This document shows positions 38,114 to 50,421 of a stretch of DNA of 64,000 nucleotides, in pieces. The DNA comes from Seiridium cupressi. Its lineage: Eukaryota; Ascomycota; Sordariomycetes; Amphisphaeriales; Sporocadaceae. The DNA is taken from NCBI GenBank assembly GCA_036674765.1, contig JARVKI010000009.1, forward strand, positions 496,001 to 560,000, in the 5' to 3' direction. Made by a program: the position numbers and the translations under genes. The notes below the pieces were generated by a model that was not told the DNA's origin, made no database searches, and saw only the letters and a program-made list of their open reading frames with translations. The first letter of the stretch is position 1. Each line of letters begins with the position of its first letter.

Positions 38114-39707
38114 TTACAGCTTCTTGCAGATCTCGATCCACTTCGCGGTGGAGAAAGACTTGGGTCGCTCAATGGGTGCACCGACAGCGCGGTCAATAAT
38201 GAGCTGGGGCAGGACACCAATCGCACGGGATACACCGAAGAGCACGGTGTAGTAGTTGGCCTCGGTAAGACCGTAGTACTGCAGGAGGACGCCAGAGTGG
38301 GCATCGACGTTGGGGTAGGGGTTCTTGGTCTTGCCGTGCTCGGTAAGAACCTTGGGGGCGATCTTGTAGACCTGGCTGACTAGCTGGAACATGGGGTCGT
38401 TGGGCATCTTCTCCTGGGCAAAGGTGCGCTGCGCCATGTATCGGGGGTCAGTCTTACGGAGGACGGCGTGGCCGTAACCGGGAACGACACGGCCGGAGTT
38501 CAGGGTCGACCAGAGGTAGTCGGTGATGGCCTTGTCGCTAAGGTCATCGCCAACAGCCTTCTTCATCTCGGTGAGCCAGTTGAGGACCTCCTGGTTGGCA
38601 AGACCGTGCAGAGGGCCAGCCAGACCGTTCAGACCAGCAGATAGAGACAGGAAGGGGGAGCTGAGAGCACTGCCGACGAGATGAGTGGTGTGGGCGCTGA
38701 CGTTGCCACCCTCGTGGTCAGTGTGGATGGTCAGGTAGAGACGCATAAGCTCAATGAAGTCGGCATTGTCACCAAAGCCGAGTTGGTTGGCGAAGTTGAA
38801 CGAGTAGTCCTTGTCCTTCTGGATAGGAGCAACCTTGCCGCCCTTGAAGACGTTCTGGTAGATGCGGGAAGCGATGTTGGGAAGCTTGGCGATCAGATCC
38901 ATGGAGTCCTCAAAGGTGTATCCCCAGTAGTCCTTCTTGTTCATGCCCTTGGCGTAGGCCTTGGCGAACGAGGAGGTGTGCTCGAGAGCAGTAACGGCCA
39001 GAGAGAACTGAGCCATAGGGTGGAGGTCGGAAGGGCAGCGGTCGATGAGCTCCTCGACAAACTTGGGGATATCGGAACGGGCAGCCCACTCGGCGGACAG
39101 GTCACGGACCTGCTGCTCGCTGGGGACCTCGCCAGTCAAGAGAAGCCAGAAAAGACCTGCGTATGTTAGCCCATGACCCAATGTCTATATTGATACCACT
39201 GCATGCATACCTTCAGGCAGAGGCTCCTTGCCACCGGGGGCCTTGGGGAGGACCTCTTGGCACTCGGGGATGGTCTTGCCGCGGAAACGGATACCCTCCT
39301 CAGAGTCCAGCACGGAACCTTCCCATACCAAACTCTTGATACCACGGGCACCACCGTAGACCTGGTCGAGGGTGACCTTGTCAATGACCTTGGAGCCATG
39401 CTCCCTATGCAATTGTGAGCTCACGGAACTTGTGTGTTGTGGCGACAGCAGTCGGCGATGGCTTACTTTCGGAGGGCCTTGATCTCCTCGATCTTCTCGG
39501 GGAGCAGCTCGGCGAAGCGCTCCTTCAAGGTCTACAAAGAGGCGGCAGGTCAGCGGGAGCTCATTGCGGTGATCCGGGAAAGCCGCCAGCACATACCTGG
39601 GTCTTAGCGGAATAGCATCGCGCAGCTGTGAAGGCCGTGTTACGGGCAGTGAAAGCAGGGGCTTTCAGAGCTGAAGCTCGCAGAGCAGGTCGCAATGCCG
39701 ATGCCAT
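38114..39707 (-). CDS. CIT1: Citrate synthase, mitochondrial
   Basis: Exons 39707-39597, 39531-39467, 39404-39211, 39156-38114 (introns 65, 62, 54 nt), 470 residues. Condenses acetyl-CoA and oxaloacetate to citrate in the TCA cycle. The N-terminus (about 1-34) is rich in Ala, Arg, Ser and Thr without acids and ends RCYSAKTQ, a mitochondrial presequence. The mature enzyme shows [31 protein letters not shown], and the three catalytic sites: the His of [13 protein letters not shown], the His of [15 protein letters not shown] and the Asp of PNVDAHSG. It ends KKL, which is not a peroxisomal PTS1 of the SKL type in a context where a presequence is present; the mitochondrial isoform is the better call over the peroxisomal Cit2 type or 2-methylcitrate synthase, from which it is not fully separable by eye. 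Confidence 0.95.
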
Positions 39708-41688
39708 TGTGTGATGTGTGGTATTAGAAGGAGGGGGAGATGGACTTGTCAAGAATTGGTCTGAGAAGTGAATGCAGAAGGATCAACAGAGGGAGTCCGA
39801 TAACAGATTTTACGGGAAATACCTCAACGGGCTGTCGGGGCCTGGGTCGGGGATTAACTTAATGACGGGAAAAAGTTCATTCCTGGCAGCTTCACTTCGG
39901 GCATAGTCTGGCTCGTTGGGAGGACCGCAGGGACCACGAGCCACCCAGCGCCCTGCACCGCAAAGCCATTTCACGCTGCTTACAGGGCCTTCCCCACCGG
40001 TTGCGCACGCCAAACCCGATCTTGTCGCAGGTCCTGAGGTGCCGTAGCGCCCGTCGCGTTGCCGGCAGACTGACGTCAAAATGCGAATAGTTCATACAAT
40101 GTAGCCATCTTCCTCGGCTACTCGTTGAAGTGGCGCGGCGATACGGAATGTTGCATTCTTGGGTCTATTAACGGTAGAGGCAGACCGTAGAGCTCTTTCT
40201 GAGTGATTGCCATCGCAGTAGCTCTCGCACTCCAGAAATTTAGCAGTCCGTTTCGCGTCTGGGAGACACAAACAAAATCCACTCTGCAGGACGCATCCAT
40301 GGATGAAGGTCTGCGCCGATAGCAGAGTAGCGCGCCCAGCCATCCTCGTTGTTGAGGTCAAGCTCCGGACCGAGGACCTGCATCTCAAACAAGAACGAAT
40401 AAATTGTGCAACACGAGGTTACCCCTGGCAGTTCCCCCGAGATCACCAAGTGAGATAGATATCCAGTCAGCAATGTTTGTATGCTCTAGTGTAGTAAGAC
40501 CCTGACAGACTTTATCAATGTCCGGCGACGGCTGGTCGGTAGCTATATGTATATATATTGAAGATTCAAGGTTTGTAAGCTAGATACAAGCAACGTTGGG
40601 GAATGTGATACATAGAGATAAAGAAAGAAAGAAAAAAGTGAAACAACATAATCCTGCTTGTACTAAGCAAGCTGAGACATCATCTAACGATCAGCTTTAC
40701 TTACGACTTGTGTAATAGATTAAGGTAGCTGTTGCTGAAAACGCCTCCAGCGTCTAGGCACCAAGAACTGCCCCAAAGGGAATTTGACCATCCAGGAACT
40801 GAAGTCGAGAACCCAAAGACTGCCTTTGTGACTGCCTACTGGGGATGAACTTTGCAGCCCAGAGTGTGTTAGTTGCAACTATGATTCTCCTTTATGCCCC
40901 TCGACTGGATAGGTATGAGGCGGGCAATTTCACTCGCATGTGCCAACCATAATCGATAATTCCGCCGGGAGAGAAGGTGCCTGAGAGTCTATTTGGAGAG
41001 GGCGGCCCACTAATAAGTCGTCTGCGCTACGAGACGAGCCCAAAAACCTTTCTGGCTTTTTCTCCAACCGCCAGCCCACCTACTTCCAACTTCATCCAGC
41101 GCAACTCATCCTTCAGCTGCATTGCCTTCGACAGTTGTGGCATTCGACAATCAGCATCGGCATCATCATCTAGAATTTTGCCGCCCTGGTATCGCGCAGC
41201 CTGCGCTTTCGGCTTTCCTCTAATTTCTAAACAGATTTAGCCTCTCCGCGGCGCGGGACGCTCTCATCCTTGATCCGACAACGTAAATCGTGGGAGGGCC
41301 ACCGTTTCCCCCTCACTTCAGTCGTGTCACACCAACCCACATCACCCATCGCCTATTATCCCAAGGGATCGTGGCTGCGTATCTACTCCTATAGCCGCCA
41401 GAGTTCCCCTCGGACGTACAGACTGCCTACTGCAACCGCGATCGTAGGGGATCAAGGCATAGATATCGGCTTAAAAGGCTAGACTGTAAACCTGTGATTG
41501 CGATCAAGTTTGCGACGTGTGCAGCTAGCTGCCCTTCCCAAGATCCGTCTCACTTTGAGTCGTAGAAAGAGCGGCCCGAAGTCGCTGTGATACTGTCGCT
41601 GGAGGCTTCGCCAACAGTGTTTTTTTTGGGTAATTCCTGCCGGCATACCGTCGTTACCAGCCAAGGAACCCCCCCTAAAACAGACAAG
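39708..41688. other. Divergent promoter region of CIT1 and the Nrd1/Seb1-like gene
   Basis: 1.98 kb. A GAAA-type purine tract lies at about 40612-40637 and a T8 run near 41622. No gene seen; open frames are short and overlap. Confidence 0.6.
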
Positions 41689-44281
41689 ATGTCGTCGCCA
41701 GTAGCAGACCTTGAGTCTGGCTTGAATGCCATGCTCAACCTTAAAGCCCCGGGCGTTTCTGGCTCGCAAATCAAGAACATCACGGCGCTCTGCGTTAACA
41801 ACGTCCAGGTAAGACTTGATACGATGAACATTCGATGCCACCATTTTGAGTCCTGTGGACACGCTGACTCATTCTTATCCCAAATAGTCCGAATCCGTTC
41901 TCATCCAAAAGATCTTTACTCACTTCAAGAGGACTCCTGCCACTCACAAATTAGGTGTTCTCTACGTTGTAGACTCTGTAACTCGCCGCTGGATTGACCA
42001 AGCCAAACAACAAAACCAGACCATCAATAGCGCAGCTCCCGATGGTACCTACGCTGCTGGTGTGCATAGAGTGACAGAGCTGATCCCTGTTTTGATGAAT
42101 GACATTATTCAGTCTGCTCCTGAAGAGCAAAAGGTACGCTACATCACATATTTGATATACTCTAGCCGTAGTCGTTGGCGATAAGGAGCCTTGTCCGAAT
42201 GACATGGGGGCTATTGCTCTAGACTGGGCTAGCAACATTCTACGCAATTGCGCCTTGTTGTTTATTCTCTTGAACACCAATACGCGCATTTACTTACTTT
42301 ATCATGTGAATTCCAGGAGAAAATTAGGAAACTCGTCGACATCTGGGATAAAGGACAAACCTTCCCCGTCTCATTAATCGAGTCCTTCAAGCAAAAGCTT
42401 AGCGCTCCTAAAAGTAGGTCTTGAACTCTTCGGAACACCCACCGCGATATCAGTAGCTCTGCTATACGACGCTGCGATTCCTCCTCTGACATTCTATTCT
42501 CTCCATAGATGACTCTACGACGCCCGTTGGTAGCCCTCCCCCGGGACCCGGTCTGCCTGGTCTTCCCGGCTTCAACACAACTTCCAATGACAAGCCACCG
42601 GCAACGGGGGCTCCGAGCGACATCATGGAAGCCCTCAAGAAGATAGCTCAGCAGAACATAAGCGCAGCGCCGAACAGCAACAGCGTGCTGTCTCCTGCTC
42701 TGGCGCAAGACTCCTTCTACGGACGCAGTAGCTCAACGCACCAGAACGGTGCTGCGCAACCACAGCCGCCACCTGTGCCTGTAGCCCAGAGCCAGCCCTC
42801 TTTCCCATACTCGGCTGCCCCGCCGCCGACTGTAAACCCCGCGATGCCATATGCGTATCCCTCACAGGCTCCTGTCCCAGTGACTGCTAGTAGCCAGCTT
42901 AGTGGATTCCCCGGTGTTGCGCCCGTGCCGCCGCCGGTCTCTGCGATGAACCCTGCTGCCGCCCAGCAGGTGCAATTGATACAGATTCTGGCTCAACAAG
43001 GTATACCAGCAGAGCAAATACCGGCCTTCCTAGCCGCGTTGCAGAATAAACTACCCGCAGGACAAACTGCACCCACTGCTGCTGCTGCCCCGCCCGGCCA
43101 AGTCCCGTATAGTAACTCCTGGGGTCAGGATAACTCACGAGTAGATGGCTCACATGACCGTCGTGATTTCGGTGGCAGATCGCCGAATAGATATCACAAT
43201 CGCTCACGGTCAAGATCTCCAGCACGCCACTGGGAATCTCTCGACTCTCCGCGAGGACGTAACGATCGTGGATTTGGTACATACGGTCGTGATTCGCCAG
43301 GTAGGAGCCGAGACGACCGCCCGGCTTGGGGTACAGATTATCGTCAACGTAGCCCACCCGGACGTCGAGGCCGCAGTCCAACCCCGCCACGCTATGATAA
43401 TCCTATGCCAGGCCAGAAGTGGATAGAGTTTGATCGAAGTCTCCCGTCTGGCAGCATCAAGGGTAAGCTTGCTGCGCAGAAAATCCGCACACGTCTAGTA
43501 ATCTGACAGTAATTGTAGTTCTTAGCCGAACACTGTTCGTTGGCGGAGTTACGTAAGTCTACTCCCTGCCTCGTGTGACCTTTGGCCATCTTGCTGACCC
43601 CCTACTTAGCTGTTCTGAAGCTGAGCTACGTGGCATGTTCGGTAGACATGGACAAGTACAGACTTGCATAGTCAACAAGGACAAGAGGCATGCCTTCGTG
43701 AAGATGCTGACACGAAAGGATGCTGTCGCTGCCAAGGAAGCCATGGAGAACAGCACCTACAGGGTATGCCGACCTTGATTTATCTGCATTTACCCTGACA
43801 CTAATCATATCTACAGACCAGATGGGGTGTAGGGTTCGGGCCTCGTGACTGCAGTGATTACTCATCCGGTGTTAGTGTCATCCCAATCAACAAGTTGACT
43901 GAGGCCGACCGGAAGTGGATGTTGACCGCCGAATGGGGTGGCAGCGGTGGGCGATCCATTGAGAGCGGGATGGTTGTCGAGGAACCCGACATTGAGATCG
44001 GAGCCGGCGTTTCATCAAAAGCCATCAGCCGACGCATGCAGACGGACAGAGGCGGCAAACATGGACCCAAGTCCAGCAGAGGAGGAGATGACGATGACCA
44101 GAGCCTGGGAAGATGGCGACGAAACAAGGACAACCGTCGGGACGACCGTCGTGACGATGGGGATTCGATGAACCCGCAGCAAAACGATGTCGCGGGATTT
44201 CCATATGGCATTCCTACAGGCACCAATGGCATGCCAATGTTCCCGCCTGGATTCACTTTCCCACTGCCGCCGAATCAGTAA
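41689..44281 (+). CDS. CID + RRM RNA-binding protein (Nrd1/Seb1/SCAF type), apparent frameshift
   Basis: Exons 41689-41808, 41888-42133, 42317-42413, 42510-43462, 43519-43552, 43610-43763, 43817-44281. Residues 1-150 form an RNA polymerase II CTD-interacting domain (LESGLNAMLNLKAPGVSGSQIK, LIQKIFTHFKRTP, LYVVDSVTRRWIDQA, KLVDIWDKGQTFP). A Pro/Gln/Ala-rich linker and an Arg/Ser-rich block (RSRSRSPARHW) follow, then the RRM (SRTLFVGGVT and KRHAFVKMLTRKDAVAAKEAM) and a conserved segment TRWGVGFGPRDCSDY. Such proteins couple Pol II CTD phosphorylation to transcription termination and poly(A)-site choice. The frame entering exon 4 (NDSTTPVGSPP) and the frame of the rest of the exon do not match: one base appears to be missing in the C-run at 42539-42542, or a 68-nt intron 42527-42594 with a weak GTTGGT donor removes it. 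About 666-689 residues depending on the solution. Confidence 0.85.
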
Positions 44282-46981
44282 TCCCGCCGAGATACTCGAG
44301 AATACGTTTACCCTGCCCTTTTCCCACTACGAGAGAAGGCATAAGACTCAGTCGCCGTATATTTGCAGCGACGGCGAAGGCATAAAGATACCCATGGCCA
44401 GGGCGGTTTGGTCCGCTTTCCTGTTCCTCTTCTACCTGCATCACATGTTTGGGCATGATTCGGCGTTGGGGGCATACGCTAGGCATTGATTTGGAGACAA
44501 TTGCTATAGTAGTTCTAGTCTTTTAGGCTCCTCGTGGCTTTATAAACCAATCACAACATTTAGTTTATGCGCCACCCGTCTGACATTATAGTTGAGCATC
44601 GATTCATTCAACCGTGATCTTATGACCTGAACCAAATCTTTCTCCCGGGGCTGTCTTGCACTTGTCCGGGAAAACCACTCAGCATACTTGTAGTAGTCTT
44701 GACAGATATTATGCGATCGTTGCTGAAACTTGGCAGCAGTTGGTAATGAGACAGATTCCGCAATAGCCTCAATATAAATGTTGTTGGGAATACCAACCAA
44801 GTATACTCTCGCCCGCCTGTACTTATATTTTCTACACTATAGACTCTTTTGGAGAGTGTGGCACTAACATTCAGTTAGAGCTTTGAAATACTCGTTCGAC
44901 TTCTCCTGATGGCTGATCAAGGTCTACGTTCCTTGGTAGGTGAATATCCTCAGGGTGCGGTCAACCAGACCAAGGATCGAAGCTAGCCAGCCTCAACATC
45001 GACATAAAACCAGGATCGGGTTGACCGTTTGCAAGCGTCGGACCCGGCGCCAGGCGCTGAGCCAACGAACTCATGTCATCCTTCCTAGACGGAGCGCCGA
45101 AGTGCCGAGCTCGCCTCGCCCGCTTACGCTCACCGTCGAGAGTCGCAGGGAGAGAGAGGCCAGATGAGAGACCCGCAGGCGACCACTGACCGAGGGAAGA
45201 GAAGCGAGAAGAGAGGTTCGTACGTGCACTGTAGCCCAGTCCGGCGCACTGTCGCGAGGGGTGTCCACACAGTTTGCGACTAACTCGGGATCCAAAGTAC
45301 TGGAGCTAGGTCCTCCTCCGGGCTGGGAAATTCTCAATTTTCTAAACCCTGCAGTACATTAGTCTTAGCATGCCCAAACCCACTAGTGGGGAGCTCCTGT
45401 GGAGTTGTTTTTTTCCCTTCTTTTACTGTACCGTACATATGCGCGGGTGGGATATCGGAAAATGTGGGCAATGCAGCCTGCACTTAGCATGCACGACCGA
45501 TCGCTGGGGGTGGACAAGAACGCGGGATTTTCTCTCTTGCGTATGCCAAGCGGCCCCCCCGAGGACACGCGCCCAGGGATTTCTGGTGCTAGAGGATTCT
45601 GTGGATATGCAGAAACTGGAGAATCTGAGGCTCGTACCTGGTATTTGGGGGGGAGAGAATCCACAGATTAGCTTACATACTGCCTTGCCCGCATTGATAG
45701 ACAGGACGGTAGCCACCTGCGAGCTGCCTGTGTGTATGTGGACATTTCTGCTCATCTGGACGCAGTTATTCCCATCGATGCCGCCCCGTCTGGTTTGCTA
45801 ATCACCATAAGACCCGGCTTGTCCCGGCAATAAGCTGGGAACGTCTCTGAGGCATTTGATGGAGTCGCAACTGCACGACCTCTTACCAAATCGAGGATCC
45901 CTACGTACGCACTTGCCCCAAGATCCAACCGTGCCCGTTTTGTGTGGAAATCGCGGAGCTCCAAGTTTCATTGTGGAGGTGGATAGGGAAACCAAAGTTC
46001 GCCAAGACATGGAAATAGGTCTGGGTGCCCCGTGGGTTCGGTTCCGTGAAGCGGCTTATGGCACGCGGCAAGAGCTCGTCTCGAGCTCCGCAAAGGTCAG
46101 CATGATTCAGTACGGTAGGTTTGGCATTGGAGCAAATCCCGCCTTGTATAGCCAGATGCGGTAGCGTACGCCTCTGATCGTGATGTGGGAAATTATGTAC
46201 AGCCCATTGCTGCTCCATCTTCTGCTCCGAGCCCACCTTGTAAGAGAGCACTCTCGTGCTCGCGTACGGTCGACATGTCCATACATCATACCTCATACAT
46301 CATACATATACCAACCTCTTCGATGTCGTCGTCGTTGATCTCTACACGAAACGCCGAGGAACCAAAGTCCACGCGCCACGAGTCAGAGACTCCATCGAGT
46401 TGCCTAGTCGACCACACGGCGACCTTCTTCTAGAATCATTCTAGCTTACCCACAATTTCTTGAATTCCTGTTCCTTGATGTTTTCGGACCGACAGCTGAG
46501 CAGCGCCAATGGTGAATGGGGAAAGAGGAACTAGCCGCGCAGCCAACGAGGAAAATGGCTCTGCCAAAGGTCCAAGGCAACATGCATCTAGGGTCTCATT
46601 GCCGCGAGTTGCTAAAGCCAAATAGAAACTTGAACGGATAGGACCTCCTTCACCGCTAACTTGACATGCACGAAGGGATCCGATTTGAGCCATTTCTTCG
46701 CCTAGAGCCAGGTGGCCTGGCATACTAGACCGTCTTTTTAGCTTGATCTGTTTATTGCATAATAGACAGTAGTGCCTAGCCTGGTGTTAAGAGATCACTT
46801 GCGTTGCACGATTTTTGGATTTGAATATTATACTTGACTCTTTTGGGACCACGACAATAGTAGCAATGATCCATGCCACATGATGATTTGTATAATATAT
46901 TATACATGCCGGGGCATTGTCTCACATGATGAAGCAAGCGTGGGTGGCTGCTATGGTATCTTGAAATAGTCCTATGGACTC
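44282..46981. other. Convergent intergenic region, no gene recognised
   Basis: 2.7 kb between the Nrd1/Seb1-like gene (+) and the WD40 gene (-). Two 10-nt direct copies of ATACATCATA lie at 46281-46290 and 46295-46304. Open frames are short and overlap on both strands; no family recognised. Confidence 0.5.
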
Positions 46982-49900
46982 TTATTCCTCCTCACTCGCA
47001 GAAAATTCATAACTGGATTCGTACTCAAAGCCATAGTCCGAATCGATTTCGACCCCTTCTGCCTCGAGCTGTACTCTGGTATCATAATCGATCCGTTTGC
47101 AATGATGGAATTCCCACCAAACGTTTTGCGCGTTTATCATGATGTTGTTGTGAGATCCCATATCCCTGGCATCTCGCAGTGTCGGTACCCTGCGGCTATG
47201 AGGGAATCTGATGTTCTCTTGCTGGTGTCTCTCGAAGCCCGCTAGGAGCGGCTGACCGACATCCTCATCCTTGTGACCTTCAGCCCGGTAGAGCCAAGTG
47301 TCCGCATAGTTGGGACCCTGAATGGCGCCAATGCAAGGGTGCGGATGCAGGGCGATCTCCCCACGTTGCAGATAACCCCTAGCTCTCTCCTGGCCTAGAC
47401 TCATACCTGATCTAGAGCTACCTTCACCTGGGGGAGGGAGGTCCGGATGAGGTATGAAATGCCTCGGGCGGCGGATTGCTTTCTGCTTGCCCCCTACTTG
47501 CATTTTTATTAGACTAGTGCCATTGGCGGGCGCCTTGCTCTCTTCCATGTCATCCTCCAAGCTGAGCAAGTAGACTCTTCCGCTTCCATCTCCTATGACA
47601 AGCTTGGTGTGGTCGGGAGAGAAAGCGCCAGCCGTGATTGGTCCTGGGACTTCAATCAGATCTCGAACAAGTACCGATTTCCCGTGACGTATGTTCCAAA
47701 CTTTGACCATGCCGTCGGAAGACCCAGTGTAGAGTCGGTCTGCCGTCGTCCCCCAAGCAATAAACTTGACTCCAACGTCTTCCACCTCTTTCTCGCCAAG
47801 GAACTCTTCCACAGGCTCACCGTGCTGAAGAACGCACATGGGAAGATCGCTTCCCGCCGTATCCCAGACGTAGACATTGCCGTCGGTGCAGCCGGCCGCT
47901 ACATAGGAGTACACTAGACTGTTGGGTCTTATAGTTAATTCGTTGATGTCGATTGCTGGGCAATCCAGTGTCTTGATCGCCCCATATTGCCCATCATCAT
48001 TCAGTTCAAAGATGCGAATTTGCGTCTTAACGTTGTGGTCCGCTCGTTCAAGGGATGCAGCCTTTGAAGTGGCGGCCGCGAAGCTGTTCCTGGAGGGGTG
48101 CCAAGCAACCTCAAAGACGTTTTGAGTAGCAATACTGTTCACTTTTAACTGTGTCTTTCGGAGGGTGTCCCAAAGACATAGTTCTCCAGTACTTGACTTA
48201 TCCTCCGGGATGTCACGATCGTCGCCCGAGAGACTCCGGGGGGAATAGCCCACTAACAACAGATGCTGAACTTCAGGGGCCAGGCCCCAGCGGATGGCCG
48301 CGGGACAATACCCCCATTTCTCAGAAGGCATCTGTGCATCGTCATGAACCTTGCTACAAGAGTAAGAGTCGAAAGGTTGATAGGGCTGGCCGTCTCCGAT
48401 ATGGTACACGCGTATAGCATCAGTGATTACATCAGCTGCTGTCGCCACTAAACCCGAAGGGTGTCTCGACGCCAGGACAAAATTGACCCGACCTCCGTGT
48501 CTCCATGTGCCCACAGCCTCCATGGTGTTGTCTTCTCCAACTTGCCATATCTTGACTGTTTTATCAAAGCTCGACGTGAATGCCAGCTTGCGATTAGGGT
48601 CATAATCTGAGTCTACGACAGAACTGAACAGCCAGGGATCTTGGCTCTCGATCATGGAGTCGAGAGCATTATCGCCATGTGACACGATGGGGCGGAGAAT
48701 GCGGTGCTCGGGATAAGCACGTAATGTGCCTTGCGTAGAACCCAAGAGCAGGTTGCCTGGTTTGTTGTATTGCTGATTGTGAGAGTCTGAATGAGTAGTG
48801 GTTCCACAAAGGAACTGAGTATCCGATACCCAACTCAAGGTCATAATGTCACCAGCGCAATTCGTCCATTCAATTTGCGGCTCAAGGGTGTCTTCGTGAC
48901 TAGTCTTGAAGGCCGTGGTAAAGTCCACGTAGCGCCGAAGAGAACCGAATCCGCGGCTCCCTGTGATCTCTCGTGCATACAGCATTGCTGGGGCCCGACT
49001 TCCGCGTGTGAAGCCGCTGTCAGCTTCATCTTGACTGATAGTGAGTATTTGCGGAGCCGCCCGTAATTTGCGATGACGAATATCCCACTGGAAATTGATC
49101 AGGTCCCGAGCACTCCGGGAAAGCAGGGCAGCGGGAGGCGTGGGGAAGTCGGGATATCCATCTCTGTGAACGTCGGCGGTAAAATCCACACCATCGCGCC
49201 TAAGTTCCTTTAAGATGTGACGCAGGGTCACGGTCCTTGTCGAGCTTGCTCTGGACTCGTCAACCAACTCATACAACCCCCTTGCAACATAATAGAGATA
49301 GCGGATTTCCCCGTCACTGAAATCAACGTGGATTGTCGAGGGCAGCCGCAAGTCGGAGTCCTGAAGTCGTACAAAATCCAAACGAGCAAACTCTCTTCGT
49401 TCAGACCATTTTCGATACGGGCGCGAGGACAAGCTAAACCAAGTATTCGCTACGGCCGCGTCGTGGCGCTCCTCCTCTTCGACCGCCCTACCAGATTGCC
49501 ATTGCTTTGCTTTGGCCCTGACTCTGCGCCGTTGAGGGGTGACTGGTGACACCTTCCGTGGGCGCGGCCGACGAAAGGGCGATGCTGGCATGAGTTGGGC
49601 CGGCTCATTGGTGGACCTCTGAGATGCTCCATGGGTATATCCATCTTCGTCCTGGTCGTCCAGATTCAGCTCTACTGCGGACGTAGGAGCTTTGCGCATG
49701 CTCGGGACACTTCTATTCGGATGATCGAGCTCGGTTTCGATGGACGGCCGGACAGTAGGTTGGTGTGACTTGCTTCCCGGAGGCGATTGTAGTTGTCCCT
49801 GTCACAGGGTTAGTATGCCAATTCGGAAAAGACAAGAGGGCATGCGCAAATCCTCACAGGTTTGTTCCTCAGCTCAAGAACGAGGTGTTGGATCCTTGCG

Positions 49901-50421
49901 TGCAGCGAAGCTTCAAAGGCGGGCGAGAGCTTGTACCCGCTGCGGATCCATTCATGCTCGAAAGCATGATCTGTAACAGCAACGAGTATCGTGTAATGTA
50001 GCTTCGACGACCAGTGCTCATCGTATTCGGGTGCGAGCTGATCTATTGTTTGGTCGATCCTTGGGCAGAGGCTGGATGCCAGATAACTGTTGAATTGATC
50101 GCGCTTCAGGTCGGGCGGTCCAGCGGAGGGTTTGCTGGCCACCGAGCCAGTCCGTTGGCGCTTCGCAGGAGGCTCTGGAAACCCATTTTCAGACGCGCTT
50201 GCTCGCTCTTGAACGCGATTTGTAAAGGGTATCGTGCCGTTCGGTGCAGGGAAGCTACCAAGCTGTGCGTGCGGAGGAGATGGCGGCGGCGCCTGGTGTT
50301 GCAAGAGTGGTGGGAGCGGTCGAGGTACCCCAGGTATTGTCCCTTGAGTATCAAAAGGATCGTCGATATCACTTTCGTCCTCTAAAGTAAGGTCTACAAA
50401 GGTAGGCTGGTTTTGCGCCAT
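46982..50421 (-). CDS. Large WD40-repeat protein with SUMO-interacting-like N-terminus
   Basis: Two exons, 50421-49858 and 49798-46982, 59-nt intron with CATACTAAC branch and phase-0 junction, 1126 residues. The N-terminus has VDLTLEDESDIDD (residues 9-21), a hydrophobic core followed by acids as in SUMO-interacting motifs, then Pro-rich disorder and PPAKRQR, a nuclear-localisation-like patch. A helical domain (about 115-185) and basic linkers (RRPRPRK, TPQRRRVRAKAK) follow. WD40-type blades from about 500 to 900 include LAFTSSFDKTVKIWQVG, GCTDGNVYVWDTAG, RLYTGSSDGMVKVWNIRHG and LVIGDGSGRVYLLSLEDD. The C-terminus is acidic (SASEEE). A nuclear scaffold or DCAF-like role is plausible; the fungal heterochromatin factor Raf1/DIM-9 is one candidate but I cannot confirm it. 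An upstream in-frame ATG at 50481 would add 20 residues. Confidence 0.85.
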
